The notes under the pieces were generated by a model that had not been told where the DNA came from, searched no databases, and was given only the letters and a program-made list of their open reading frames with translations. Shown one piece after another: positions 1-8,124 of a stretch of 64,000 nt of DNA. This DNA comes from Tenacibaculum dicentrarchi (GTDB lineage Bacteria; Bacteroidota; Bacteroidia; Flavobacteriales; Flavobacteriaceae), in the NCBI RefSeq assembly GCF_900239345.1, contig NZ_OESZ01000045.1:1-64000 (forward strand), written 5' to 3'. Made by a program: the position numbers and the translations under genes. Position 1 is the first letter of the stretch, and every line of letters begins with the position of its first letter.

Positions 1-175
1 GTGGTTATTCTACTCTTATTTACGCTGTCAATTTCAATATTTTCAATGAACCTAGTTCTCTTTAAAAAACCAGAGATAAGAATAATCTTATCATTTTTTG
101 TAGAAACGTTAGAATCGAACTAACTGACATACTATTGTCATTTCCAAATTTCTTTAATCGTTACGCTTTCTGAAA
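1..175 (-). other. probable leader of an rRNA-type transcription unit that continues off the left edge
   Basis: No open reading frame fills this stretch. On the minus strand it lies just downstream of two tandem promoters and contains, in order, a tRNA-like fold (102-153), a perfect 7-bp hairpin with a 4-base loop (75-92), and a boxA-like segment near 35-51 (GGTTCATTGAAAATATTG). Tandem promoters, a structured untranslated leader and a boxA-like antiterminator site are typical of Bacteroidota rRNA operons. The 16S gene itself would lie left of base 1 and is not visible, so the assignment is inference. Confidence 0.5.
102..153 (-). ncRNA. tRNA-like three-stem fold in the leader
   Basis: Read on the minus strand, 148-153 (AGAAAT) can pair with 102-107 (GTTTCT). 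This closes a fold with a 5-bp hairpin at 125-140 (TGACA/TGTCA) and a perfect T-arm-like hairpin at 108-124 (GTTAG-TTCGATT-CTAAC). There is no D-arm, no recognisable anticodon loop and only a 6-bp acceptor-like stem, so this is not a normal tRNA gene. It may be a leader processing or antitermination structure, or a relic of a tRNA. The pairing is seen in the sequence; any role is speculative. Confidence 0.35.
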
Positions 176-182
176 GCGGTTG

Positions 183-214
183 CAAATATACATTCTTTTA
201 TTTGTTTTAAACAA
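183..214 (-). promoter_or_regulatory. proximal Bacteroidota-type promoter of the left-edge transcription unit
   Basis: On the minus strand a perfect TAnnTTTG element (TATATTTG, 183-190) lies 21 bp downstream of TTG (212-214). The sequence right after it (GCAACCGC) is identical to the one following the distal promoter, giving a 13-base repeat at 175-187 and 309-321. Confidence 0.7.
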
Positions 215-316
215 GTTAAAATTAACTTATTTTTTACATTTTATTAATGTGATACTTATCGATGTTTTAAGTAACAGTTGTTAACTTTTAAACTTGCGTT
301 TTGTTGTTAGCGGTTG

Positions 317-346
317 CAAATCTACGTCCTTTTATTGGACTGACAA
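317..346 (-). promoter_or_regulatory. distal Bacteroidota-type promoter of the left-edge transcription unit
   Basis: On the minus strand TTG (344-346) is followed after 19 bp by TAGATTTG (317-324), a perfect TAnnTTTG match. It sits 134 bp upstream of the proximal promoter in the same orientation. Two strong tandem promoters without a following reading frame suggest a stable-RNA operon. Confidence 0.7.
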
Positions 347-946
347 GGGGTTTTATTTGTTTATTTTAAAAGTATTTCATTAATCGCTGATTACTAGGAG
401 ATTGATTTGTGTGTTTTTTTATCTTTTATGTTCTATTAGTTTTAAAAAGTAGTGTTCTACTAAAATTAGCACGTATTAATATCTGAAATTATGGTTTTTT
501 GGCCTGTTAAAAGTGGTTAAAAACAGCTTCGAATGTTTTGTTTTGCTATTTTAGTAATAGATTTTTATTTGTTTTTTTGATTTTAATACTGATAAAGTTC
601 TCGATACTATTTTTTTGAAGGAAAAAAAATCACTCGAACTGACAGTTTATTGTTCGTTTATGGAAATTTTACTTCCGATTTTCAGGCTGATGTTCTGGGG
701 TTCTCATTTTGATGCGATGCTGAAATAAATTCAACAGGATGTTTTGAATTACCTAAACAGGATGAAAATCATTAGAACTAACAATTGTTGTTCGTTAATG
801 GGAGTTTCGTTTTGAATTCTCCAAACAAGAACAAACCTCACAGGTTTTTAAAACCTGTGAGGTTTAAGTTTTACTGCTCGAAATGATAGTATAAACTTTG
901 CCTAAATTATAGTTAAGTTCTCGAATTATTAAAAAAAGTACAAATG
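347..946. other. gene-free AT-rich stretch with degenerate repeats
   Basis: No credible coding region is seen on either strand. There is a roughly 45-base degenerate direct repeat (about 631-675 and 774-818) sharing the core TTGTTCGTT(T/A)ATGG. A Flavobacteriaceae-style intergenic motif (GATGCTGAAATAAATTCA, about 716-735) and a perfect palindrome (833-865) are also present. It looks like repeat-rich spacer next to a stable-RNA operon. Confidence 0.4.
833..865. repeat. perfect 16-bp inverted repeat
   Basis: AAACCTCACAGGTTTT (833-848) and its exact reverse complement (850-865) are separated by one base. There is no adjacent gene end that it obviously terminates. A related but imperfect stem (AAAACCTCA/TGAGGTTTT) is the terminator at 3769-3801. 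It may be an orphan terminator or a small mobile palindrome. Confidence 0.6.
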
Positions 947-1034
947 CCTAGCCCCGATTGAAGCTTTGTTTGAGCTCTTTTTTTGATTTTTCTTCAAAAA
1001 AAAGCGAGTGCGGAAAGCGGGTAATTGCTTCTAG
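947..1034 (+). repeat. dispersed intergenic element, copy 1
   Basis: This 88-base element starts CCTAGCCCCGATTG and ends with GCGAGTGCGGAAAGCGGG then GCTTCTAG. A second copy is at 13054-13143. The middle forms an A/T hairpin (TTTTTTTGA...TCAAAAAAA). It lies 40 bases past the stop of the minus-strand DUF4294 gene. The framework resembles a repeat I recall as widespread between genes in Flavobacteriaceae genomes; I know of no function. Confidence 0.75.
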
Positions 1035-1074
1035 AAAAAATAATTATTGAATTTTTATACCTTATATATAACTG

Positions 1075-1812
1075 CTACTTTTTTTTAGGCTTATTTTTTC
1101 TTGCGCGCTTCTTGCGTATTTTTACAAATAACTTTTTATAAACCGTTACATCGATGCTTCCCCGACCTTTTAATACGATATTTTTATAGGGTTTCTTTAA
1201 TTTTGGGGTTTGATATTCTAATTTTTCATCAACAAATGCACGTTGTAAAATATCTTCTATTAAAAAATCTTCATTTATCGTTTCTGGTATGTATTTCGAT
1301 TTTAATGACAACTTGAATATATTTGCGGTGGTATTGTACCAAAATGCCTTCCAGCTACTTCGCAATTCTTTAATATTTTGAAAAGCGGTTTTGCCTGATT
1401 GGCGATGTATTAATTTTAACAAAATACGCCCCTCTGTTTTGGTTAATTTTTTTAAAGGACTCGTCAGTTCTTCTTGGAGGTACTTTTGAGTTCTTTTTAT
1501 ATATTTTCTTTTGGCTCTTTTCGATTTTATTTTTGATAAACGAACCGCTACACTGTCTATTTTTTTTGCCGCCAAAACAGCATAAGGGTATGCTTTAAAA
1601 ACTTTTTTACGAAACCAGTAATAATAATGAATATCTAATTTTTCTTTAAACTTATGCTTCGGAAAAATAGCTACTTCATTTAATGTAATCATTAAACTAT
1701 CGCCATTTTTTAACAAAAAATATTCTTCATTAACGTTTGGTAGTGTGTCTTTTATTTGTCCTATGCTACTAGAAACGAAGAGTACTATATATATATATAA
1801 AAGTTTTTTCAT
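1075..1812 (-). CDS. DUF4294 family secreted protein
   Basis: This 245-aa protein begins with a hydrophobic signal peptide (residues 1-19, ending SSIGQ) and continues as a very Lys/Arg-rich, mostly helical domain. Its features match the DUF4294 family, which is restricted to Bacteroidota; the recognisable core runs from about residue 30 to 190 (YYYWFRKKVFKAYPYA is a hallmark-like segment). The last 20 residues are almost all basic. It is monocistronic and is followed by dispersed-repeat copy 1. A periplasmic or envelope location is inferred from the signal peptide. No biochemical role is known to me. Confidence 0.75.
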   Translation of the reverse strand: MKKLLYIYIVLFVSSSIGQIKDTLPNVNEEYFLLKNGDSLMITLNEVAIFPKHKFKEKLDIHYYYWFRKKVFKAYPYAVLAAKKIDSVAVRLSKIKSKRAKRKYIKRTQKYLQEELTSPLKKLTKTEGRILLKLIHRQSGKTAFQNIKELRSSWKAFWYNTTANIFKLSLKSKYIPETINEDFLIEDILQRAFVDEKLEYQTPKLKKPYKNIVLKGRGSIDVTVYKKLFVKIRKKRARKNKPKKK

Positions 1813-1919
1813 TAATTTTAAGTATCAAATAAAAACTCAAAGATATTCCTTTTTTTTAAACAAAAAACTCATGAAATATATTATATGCTTCAGGAGTTTT
1901 TTTGCTATAATTATATCTT

Positions 1920-3173
1920 TTATTCGGCCATAATTGCTTCTGCAACCTTTTTATAAGTTCCGTTTGATAATTTTTCTCGAATTGCTGAAAATGCAACAAT
2001 TGTTTCATCAACATCTTTTTGTGTGTGACGTGCTGTTGGTATTAATCTTAAAATAATTAATCCTTTTGGTATTACAGGATATACCACTATTGAACAAAAT
2101 ACCGCGTGATTTTCACGTAAATCTTGAACCATTGCCATTGCTTCAGGGATTTCTCCTTTTAAGAATACAGGAGTAATACATGTTTGTGTAGTTCCTAAAT
2201 CAAAACCAGCAGTACGCAGACCTGATTGTAATGAGTTGGTAATTTTCCACAAATTCTCTTTTAATTCAGGCATGGTACGCAACATGTCTAATCGTTTTAA
2301 GGCGCCTTTTACCATAGGCATTGGCAACGATTTAGCAAACATTTGTGAACGCATGTTATACTGTAAATACTGAATTATGTCTTTATCAGCTGCAAAGAAA
2401 GCTCCGATTCCTGCCATCGATTTTGCAAATGTTGCAAAATAAACATCAATACCCTCTTGAACTCCTTGCTCAAAACCAGTTCCTTTTCCGTCTTTACCTA
2501 GTGTTCCAAAACCATGGGCATCATCAACTAAAATTCGGAAGTTATATTTTTCTTTTAAGGCGATAATTTCTTTTAAACGACCTTGCTCACCTCGCATTCC
2601 AAAAACACCTTCGGAAATCAATAAAATTCCTCCACCTGTTTTTGCTGCCATTTTAGTGGCTCTTTGTAAGTTTTTTTCACAGCTTTCAATATCGTTATGC
2701 CTGTAAACAAAACGTTTTCCTGCATGTAAACGAACACCATCAATAATACAAGCGTGGGTGTCCATGTCGTAAACAATAATATCTTCTTTGGTAACCAAAG
2801 CATCAATTGCCGATACCATTCCTTGGTAGCCAAAGTTTACTAAATATGCCGCTTCTTTTTCTACAAAATCAGCACATTCTTGCTCTAATTGCTCGTGGTA
2901 TTTAGTGTGCCCTGACATCATACGAGCTCCCATTGGATAAGCTAATCCGTCGGTTGCTGCTGATTCACCATCAACCTTTAAAACCTCTGGATGATTTGCT
3001 AAACCTAAATAATCATTGATACTCCAAGTAATTACTTCTTTTCCATTAAAAGACATTCTGTTAGAAATTGGTCCTTCTAACTTTGGAAAAACAAAATATC
3101 CTTCTGCCTTATCTGCCCATTTTCCTAACGGTCCTTTATCTTGTTTAATTCTTTCAAATAAATCTTTAGTCAT
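1920..3173 (-). CDS. alpha-oxoamine synthase: serine palmitoyltransferase or cysteate fatty acyltransferase-like
   Basis: This fold-type I PLP enzyme of 417 aa belongs to the family that joins an amino acid to an acyl thioester with loss of CO2. The PLP lysine is in FATFAKSM (about K250). The DDAHGFG motif (cofactor aspartate) and SGH at the substrate site are present. In Bacteroidota close relatives are serine palmitoyltransferase (sphingolipids) or the cysteate acyltransferase of capnine/sulfonolipid synthesis; the sequence alone does not let me choose. I chose the ATG at 3171-3173 because family members start MTKDLFERI; an upstream in-frame start would add 23 poorly matching residues. It is followed convergently by no other gene and probably acts alone in the cytosol. 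Confidence 0.85.
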   Translation of the reverse strand: MTKDLFERIKQDKGPLGKWADKAEGYFVFPKLEGPISNRMSFNGKEVITWSINDYLGLANHPEVLKVDGESAATDGLAYPMGARMMSGHTKYHEQLEQECADFVEKEAAYLVNFGYQGMVSAIDALVTKEDIIVYDMDTHACIIDGVRLHAGKRFVYRHNDIESCEKNLQRATKMAAKTGGGILLISEGVFGMRGEQGRLKEIIALKEKYNFRILVDDAHGFGTLGKDGKGTGFEQGVQEGIDVYFATFAKSMAGIGAFFAADKDIIQYLQYNMRSQMFAKSLPMPMVKGALKRLDMLRTMPELKENLWKITNSLQSGLRTAGFDLGTTQTCITPVFLKGEIPEAMAMVQDLRENHAVFCSIVVYPVIPKGLIILRLIPTARHTQKDVDETIVAFSAIREKLSNGTYKKVAEAIMAE

Positions 3174-3270
3174 TATTACTTTTGTAATTTTATTCCTTAC
3201 AAAAATAATGATTTTTAAGATGTTCTCAAAATAGTTAAGCACTTGATTCTTTTGTTAAAAAAAGTTCTTT

Positions 3271-3741
3271 TTATAATTTTTCTAATTCTAAACTATAATC
3301 GTATTGTAAATCTTCATGCAGGCTTGCTACAATTTTCTGAATCAGTTTTACTTGAGTTTCTAGTATATTTTGTAAACGAGGGCTATTTTTTATTGAAGGT
3401 TTTAAATTTTTGAGTTTGATACAAAAATGTAATAATAATTCGACTTCTGTTTCTTTATTCTTTGAAAAACGAATGTGTTTTTTTGTGTTTGTTAATATTT
3501 TACGTGCACTTTTTCTGATAAAAAAATAACTTTTAGTATTGATGTTTTCAAATAACACATCCATCTCGTTTTTAATAGCTAAAATATAACCTTGTTCATT
3601 ATCAGCTTCAAATAACAGGTAAGTAAGCAGTTCTTTATTTTCTTTTTTAAAACGAATTAACTGCAAACAAATTTCTAATAATTCATTTTGATTTTTATGT
3701 TTTAATTCGTCTTTTAATGCTTTAATAGTTGCTGTTTCCAT
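3271..3741 (-). CDS. hypothetical cytosolic helical protein
   Basis: I do not recognise this 156-aa protein. It has no signal peptide or membrane segment, is rich in Lys, Glu and Leu, and looks all-helical. Its start (METATIKALKDELKHKNQNELLEI) resembles small regulators or adaptor-like proteins that are conserved in Flavobacteriaceae. It lies 97 bases upstream of the PLP enzyme on the same strand and could be cotranscribed with it. The bidirectional hairpin at 3769-3801 separates it from fabV. Confidence 0.6.
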   Translation of the reverse strand: METATIKALKDELKHKNQNELLEICLQLIRFKKENKELLTYLLFEADNEQGYILAIKNEMDVLFENINTKSYFFIRKSARKILTNTKKHIRFSKNKETEVELLLHFCIKLKNLKPSIKNSPRLQNILETQVKLIQKIVASLHEDLQYDYSLELEKL

Positions 3742-3768
3742 AACATAATTTTAAATAATATAACAAAA

Positions 3769-3801
3769 AAAACCTCACAGCTATTACGACTATGAGGTTT
3801 T
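3769..3801 (-). terminator. terminator of the purC-hyp-fabV operon
   Basis: A 9-bp stem (AAAACCTCA 3769-3777 with TGAGGTTTT 3793-3801) lies 25 bases past the fabV stop. In the minus-strand direction it is followed by a run of T (complement of 3763-3772). Confidence 0.75.
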
Positions 3802-3826
3802 GATGGTGTTTTTATATGCTTTTTAA

Positions 3827-5014
3827 TTATTGAATACTTGGTACGTTAACAACTTCGTTAACCTCAGCATCATAATCTATTCCTGCTACTTTAAAACCGA
3901 ATAATTTAAAAAATTCTTGACTATATCCTTCTAAATCTCCAATTTCCGATAAATTTTCAGTGGTTGCTGTTTTCCATAATTCTGAAATTTCTGCTTGTAC
4001 ATCTTCACGCATTTCCCAATCATCTACACGGATTCTACCTTTTTCATCTAAAGCTAAATCGCCTCCAAATAAACGCTGGCTATATAAACGCTGAATTTGT
4101 TCGATACATCCTTCGTGAATTCCTTTTTCTTTCATCACCTTAAATAAAAGTGAAATATATAATGGAATTACAGGAATTGCAGAACTCGCTTGTGTTACCA
4201 AGGCTTTATTTACCGAAACATACGCCTTTCCTCCTATTGATTTTAAATCATCAGAAATCGTAAAAGCAGTTGCTTCTAAATCATCTTTAGCCGCACCAAT
4301 TGTTCCATTTCTGTACACAGGTTTGGTAACTTCAGGGCCGATATAAGAATATGCCACTGTAGTAGCACCTTCCGATAATAAGTTTTCTGATTGTAATGCG
4401 TCCATCCACATTTTCCAATCTTCACCCCCCATAACTGTTACCGTATTGGCAACATCGTCGCCTTGGGCTGGGTTTATAGAAATTTCTGAAACTTTTCCAG
4501 TATGAAAATCTACGGTTTTGTTGGTAAAAACTTCTCCAATAGGTTTTAATGTTGATTTAAAACGTTTTCCTGATACAGGGTGCATTCTAACTGGCGATGC
4601 TAAACTATAAATAACCAAGTCAATTTGCCCTAAATCTTGTTTGATTAGGTTAACAACCTGTTCTTTTATTTGGTTTGAAAACGCATCTCCATTAATACTT
4701 TTGGCATATAAACCAGCCTTTGTTGCTTCCTGTTCAAAAGCAGCTGTATTGTAAAAACCTGGCGACCCTGGTTTTCCTTCTGTTGCTGGTTTATCAAAGA
4801 AAACCCCAATTGTAGCAGCGTCTGAAGCAAATGCACTTGTTATTCTTGATGCCAATCCGAAACCTGTTGAAGCACCGATTACTAATACTTTTTTAGCACC
4901 TTCAATTTTTCCTTTTGATTGTACGTATGCTATTTGATCTTTTACATTTTGCTCACAACCCGTTGGATGAGATGTTAAACAAATAAATCCTCTAGTTCTT
5001 GGCTCTATTATCAT
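3827..5014 (-). CDS. fabV: trans-2-enoyl-ACP/CoA reductase FabV
   Basis: This NAD(P)H-dependent enoyl reductase carries out the last step of each fatty-acid elongation cycle and is a triclosan-insensitive alternative to FabI. The 395-aa length is typical of FabV. An N-terminal cap (I-I-x-P-x-x-R-G-F-I) is followed by the Rossmann motif VLVIGASTGFGLASR (residues 43-57). The catalytic Y-X8-K pair is Y234 and K243 (YRNGTIGAAK). It is the last gene of a purC-hyp-fabV run, 27 bases after the previous gene, and is followed by a clear terminator. Confidence 0.95.
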   Translation of the reverse strand: MIIEPRTRGFICLTSHPTGCEQNVKDQIAYVQSKGKIEGAKKVLVIGASTGFGLASRITSAFASDAATIGVFFDKPATEGKPGSPGFYNTAAFEQEATKAGLYAKSINGDAFSNQIKEQVVNLIKQDLGQIDLVIYSLASPVRMHPVSGKRFKSTLKPIGEVFTNKTVDFHTGKVSEISINPAQGDDVANTVTVMGGEDWKMWMDALQSENLLSEGATTVAYSYIGPEVTKPVYRNGTIGAAKDDLEATAFTISDDLKSIGGKAYVSVNKALVTQASSAIPVIPLYISLLFKVMKEKGIHEGCIEQIQRLYSQRLFGGDLALDEKGRIRVDDWEMREDVQAEISELWKTATTENLSEIGDLEGYSQEFFKLFGFKVAGIDYDAEVNEVVNVPSIQ

Positions 5015-5041
5015 TTTTAACTAATTTCTTATTAATTTTTA

Positions 5042-5434
5042 TTAATTGCTATCTGTTTTAAAACTTTTAATTTCTAATTGGCTATCTTTAATTCGTTGCC
5101 CAATCATCATTAAAATTCTTTTATTGATATCGGTATTATTGTCTTTATAAAATTCAAATTCCCCCACAGTAAACTGCCCGATAATCAACCCTAAAAACTG
5201 ATTTTTTAAATTGATATTTTTCTTGGTGATACTATTTACCGCTTTATTAAATTTTTCTTTTTCGATATTTATAATATCTACTTTTTGACTTTTACAGAAA
5301 AAGATAAAAAATTGTAAAAGCAATTCGTGTTGTAATTTTAAAATTGGGCGTATTGTTTTATTCTGAAAATCTTCTACAGGAATTTCAGAGGATAAATTTA
5401 ATACCGGGCGAATATTTATTTTATTGCTATCCAT
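5042..5434 (-). CDS. conserved hypothetical protein between purC and fabV
   Basis: The 130-aa protein has no signal peptide and no enzyme motif that I recognise. Homologues next to purC in flavobacteria are often labelled glyoxalase, but I see no metal-binding pattern to support this. The central part ([17 protein letters not shown]) is the most family-like. Its start overlaps the purC stop by 8 bases, which implies translational coupling and makes it part of the purC-hyp-fabV operon. Confidence 0.7.
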   Translation of the reverse strand: MDSNKINIRPVLNLSSEIPVEDFQNKTIRPILKLQHELLLQFFIFFCKSQKVDIINIEKEKFNKAVNSITKKNINLKNQFLGLIIGQFTVGEFEFYKDNNTDINKRILMMIGQRIKDSQLEIKSFKTDSN

Positions 5435-6374
5435 TTAAAAAATTAACAACGTTTTTTTCAATACGATTTAATACATTTTCAGTATTTGCTTTTACAAACT
5501 TCTCTCCTGTAATTTGCTCGTATAATTCAATATATCTGTTTGAAATTTCGGTAACTTTTTCGTCTGACATTTCAGGAATTGCCTGCCCGTCTTTTCCTTG
5601 AAAATCATTTTCAATTAACCACTGACGTACAAATTCTTTTGACAATTGCTTTTGTGGCACTCCTTTTTCTTGACGTTCAGCATATCCATCGGCATAAAAA
5701 TAACGAGAAGAATCTGGCGTATGAATTTCATCAATTAAAACAATTTTACCATCTTTTGTTTTACCAAATTCATATTTAGTATCTACTAAAATTAACCCAC
5801 GAGAAGCAGCTATTTCTGTTCCTTTTTGAAATAAATTTCTAGTGTATTTTTCTAAGATGATATAATCTTCTTCAGAAACCACATTTTTAGATAAAATTTC
5901 TTCACGAGTAATATCTTCATCATGATCGCCGTTTTCAGCCTTTGTTGAAGGCGTAATTATTGGTGTTGGAAACTGATCATTTTCCTTCATTCCTTCCGCC
6001 ATTTCAACTCCACATAAAACTCTTTTACCAGCTTTATATTCACGTGCTGCATGCCCTGACATATACCCACGGATAACCATTTCTACCTTAAAAGGCTCAC
6101 ATAAATGCCCTACAGCTACATTTTCATCAGGCGTTGCATGTAACCAATTTGGAACAACCTGAGCGGTTTCGTTCATCATTTTGGTTGCTATCTGATTTAA
6201 AATTTGCCCTTTATAAGGAATTTGACGTGGTAAAACCACATCAAAAGCAGATAACCTGTCAGAAGCTATCATTACCAATAACTCGTCATCTATATTATAA
6301 ACCTCTCTTACCTTACCTTTATAAACCGACTTTTGCTTTGGAAATTGAAAGTTAGTTTCGTTAATTGTATTCAT
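5427..6374 (-). CDS. purC: phosphoribosylaminoimidazole-succinocarboxamide synthase
   Basis: PurC (SAICAR synthetase) adds aspartate to CAIR with ATP use, step 8 of purine synthesis. The 315-aa protein shows the family landmarks: YKGKVREVY near residue 18, [15 protein letters not shown] (34-48), [15 protein letters not shown], and the C-terminal LVDTKYEFG and [10 protein letters not shown] motifs. It is slightly longer than the short bacterial PurC and matches the Bacteroidota form. It leads the operon with the following hypothetical gene and fabV. A TAnnTTTG promoter element is present at 6412-6419. Confidence 0.95.
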   Translation of the reverse strand: MNTINETNFQFPKQKSVYKGKVREVYNIDDELLVMIASDRLSAFDVVLPRQIPYKGQILNQIATKMMNETAQVVPNWLHATPDENVAVGHLCEPFKVEMVIRGYMSGHAAREYKAGKRVLCGVEMAEGMKENDQFPTPIITPSTKAENGDHDEDITREEILSKNVVSEEDYIILEKYTRNLFQKGTEIAASRGLILVDTKYEFGKTKDGKIVLIDEIHTPDSSRYFYADGYAERQEKGVPQKQLSKEFVRQWLIENDFQGKDGQAIPEMSDEKVTEISNRYIELYEQITGEKFVKANTENVLNRIEKNVVNFLNG

Positions 6375-6411
6375 ACTTTTTTTGTTGTGTTGTTAACTCT
6401 GTTGTTGATTG

Positions 6412-6419
6412 CAAAAATA
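6412..6419 (-). promoter_or_regulatory. -7 promoter element for purC
   Basis: TATTTTTG on the minus strand matches TAnnTTTG and lies 38 bases upstream of the purC start. No good TTG is seen at the expected upstream distance. Confidence 0.45.
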
Positions 6420-6503
6420 TGGTATTTATTTTTGGTTTTTATTTCTTTCTGATAAAGAATAAAAGGATATAAAAACGTTTTTAAATGAAATTTAAACAAT
6501 TGC

Positions 6504-7967
6504 TTAATATCTAAAATAATTACCACAATTAGGATAATTTACCTGCGGATTGGTATTTTTTATATAACTTATTATTGATGATGCTGCCGAAAGATTTTGA
6601 ACATCACCATATTCTGGAAATAAATTATCATAAACAGCAGGTATATAATCGTTTAAACCTACCGAGACAACGGTATTATAGTCTAACAAATTTCCTAGTT
6701 CATCTCTAATTTCAATAACTTTTCCTATTTTTTTAATTTGAACACCTGAATAATAAAACCCTGATTTTGACTCTATTAAGAAATTTTTTATTTGCCCTAT
6801 AGTCATTTTATATTTAACAGTTCCGTTATTAAATGGCTCAATAGTATAGATTTCTCTTTTAGTAATCGCTCCTTTATTTAACGAACTTCTAATCCCTCCT
6901 GTATTTTGAAAAGATACATCTACATTCATTATCTTTTTGATAGCATCAGTATATAAACAACCTACTTGATCTCTTTGATGATTAATTAATGAATTTCCTA
7001 TTACTTCTTCTAATTCGGGTACATCATTATATGTATCAATAATATTTTTAAGCTCTTTGTCGTATTCTAAAACTTCTTCTAAATTAATAAGCGTATAATT
7101 AATATTTGTAACTGATTTATTTTTTACAGATAGTTCTATTTTTCCTAAATTTTTTAGATAAGAGCCTGATTGAAAAATAGGAATTCCATTTTCTTTTGTA
7201 TTAATTTTTTGATGTGAATGCCCTCCTATAATTAAATCGAAGTAAGGAAATTTATTAGCTAATTGAACATCTCCTAAATTACGACTACTTGTGTGCCCTA
7301 AATGTGTTAATGCGATAAAAAGATCGGAATCTTCTGATTTCTTAACATCTTTATATTTACTCACAACCGTTTCTGGACGTTCAAATTTCATTTTTTTAAC
7401 CCTCCACGGGTGTGTAGAAGGAATTGTTCCATTCTTTTTTCCATTGGTTTCAACTAAGCCTAAAAAAGTGATTTTTATATTATTTTTTGAAACTGTATAA
7501 AACTCATTTGGCTGTGGAACTCCTGATTTTAACATATCTACATTAGCGCAGACCCAATTAAAATTAGCTTGCTCTATTCTCTTTTTTAATGTAGCTTCGC
7601 CATAATCAAATTCGTGATTTCCTAATACTGATACATCAAAACCTACTTTATTCATAACATCAATCATCGGAAAACCTTGATTGTCTTTATAATTATCAAC
7701 TACGGGGCTTCCTGAAAACATATCGCCACTACAAGCAACGATAACATTTTTAGTTTCTTTTTCCTTATCTATTAAATACTTTATTTTCGCAAAGTTATCT
7801 AATTGCGCATGTTGGTCATTCACAAAAAATATCGTTACTTTCTTTTCTACTCCTTCATTTAAATCATTATTTTCTGACAGTTCGTTATTTTTAATACCAT
7901 TTGAAGAGCATGATAATAAAGTGCTTACTAATAGGGTAACAATATTGATTGAAATTTTATTTATCAT
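6504..7967 (-). CDS. 5'-nucleotidase / metallophosphatase lipoprotein
   Basis: This is a two-domain UshA/YfkN-type enzyme (487 aa) that hydrolyses nucleotides at the cell surface or in the periplasm. The N-terminal metallophosphoesterase motifs are FFVNDQHAQ, SGDMFSGSPVVD, GNHEFDYG and GGHSHQK. The C-terminal 5'-nucleotidase domain starts around residue 320 (NTGGIRSSL). A lipoprotein signal (LLVSTLLSC) precedes a Ser/Asn linker. I chose the ATG at 7965-7967 because it gives a normal signal peptide; a TTG six codons upstream is in frame but adds KKHP before it. It stands alone between purC and phoH. Confidence 0.88.
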   Translation of the reverse strand: MINKISINIVTLLVSTLLSCSSNGIKNNELSENNDLNEGVEKKVTIFFVNDQHAQLDNFAKIKYLIDKEKETKNVIVACSGDMFSGSPVVDNYKDNQGFPMIDVMNKVGFDVSVLGNHEFDYGEATLKKRIEQANFNWVCANVDMLKSGVPQPNEFYTVSKNNIKITFLGLVETNGKKNGTIPSTHPWRVKKMKFERPETVVSKYKDVKKSEDSDLFIALTHLGHTSSRNLGDVQLANKFPYFDLIIGGHSHQKINTKENGIPIFQSGSYLKNLGKIELSVKNKSVTNINYTLINLEEVLEYDKELKNIIDTYNDVPELEEVIGNSLINHQRDQVGCLYTDAIKKIMNVDVSFQNTGGIRSSLNKGAITKREIYTIEPFNNGTVKYKMTIGQIKNFLIESKSGFYYSGVQIKKIGKVIEIRDELGNLLDYNTVVSVGLNDYIPAVYDNLFPEYGDVQNLSAASSIISYIKNTNPQVNYPNCGNYFRY

Positions 7968-8051
7968 GGGATGTTTTTTCAACAAATTTAATCAATATAG
8001 TATAAATTAAAGATAACTTATAGCCTATAATAACAAACATTTTTTTTATTG

Positions 8052-8098
8052 AAAAAGACTATTTTAAACGGCTCGTAGATTCGTTTAAGTAGTCTTTT
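8052..8098 (-). terminator. terminator downstream of phoH
   Basis: A long stem pairs AAAAGACTA(TT)TTAAACG with CGTTTAA(G)TAGTCTTTT, with a loop of about 12 bases. It lies 27 bases past the phoH stop, before the nucleotidase gene on the same strand. Confidence 0.75.
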
Positions 8099-8124
8099 AA
8101 TTTTTGAAGATAAAAAAATAGCAA

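Noticed and set aside
108..124. Possible tRNA gene, because of a perfect T-arm hairpin
   Set aside because: No D-arm, no anticodon arm with a normal 7-base loop and only a 6-bp acceptor-like stem; kept only as a tRNA-like leader fold.
3174..3242. Longer N-terminus for the PLP enzyme
   Set aside because: The extra 23 residues are hydrophobic and do not fit a cytosolic enzyme whose relatives start MTKDLFERI.
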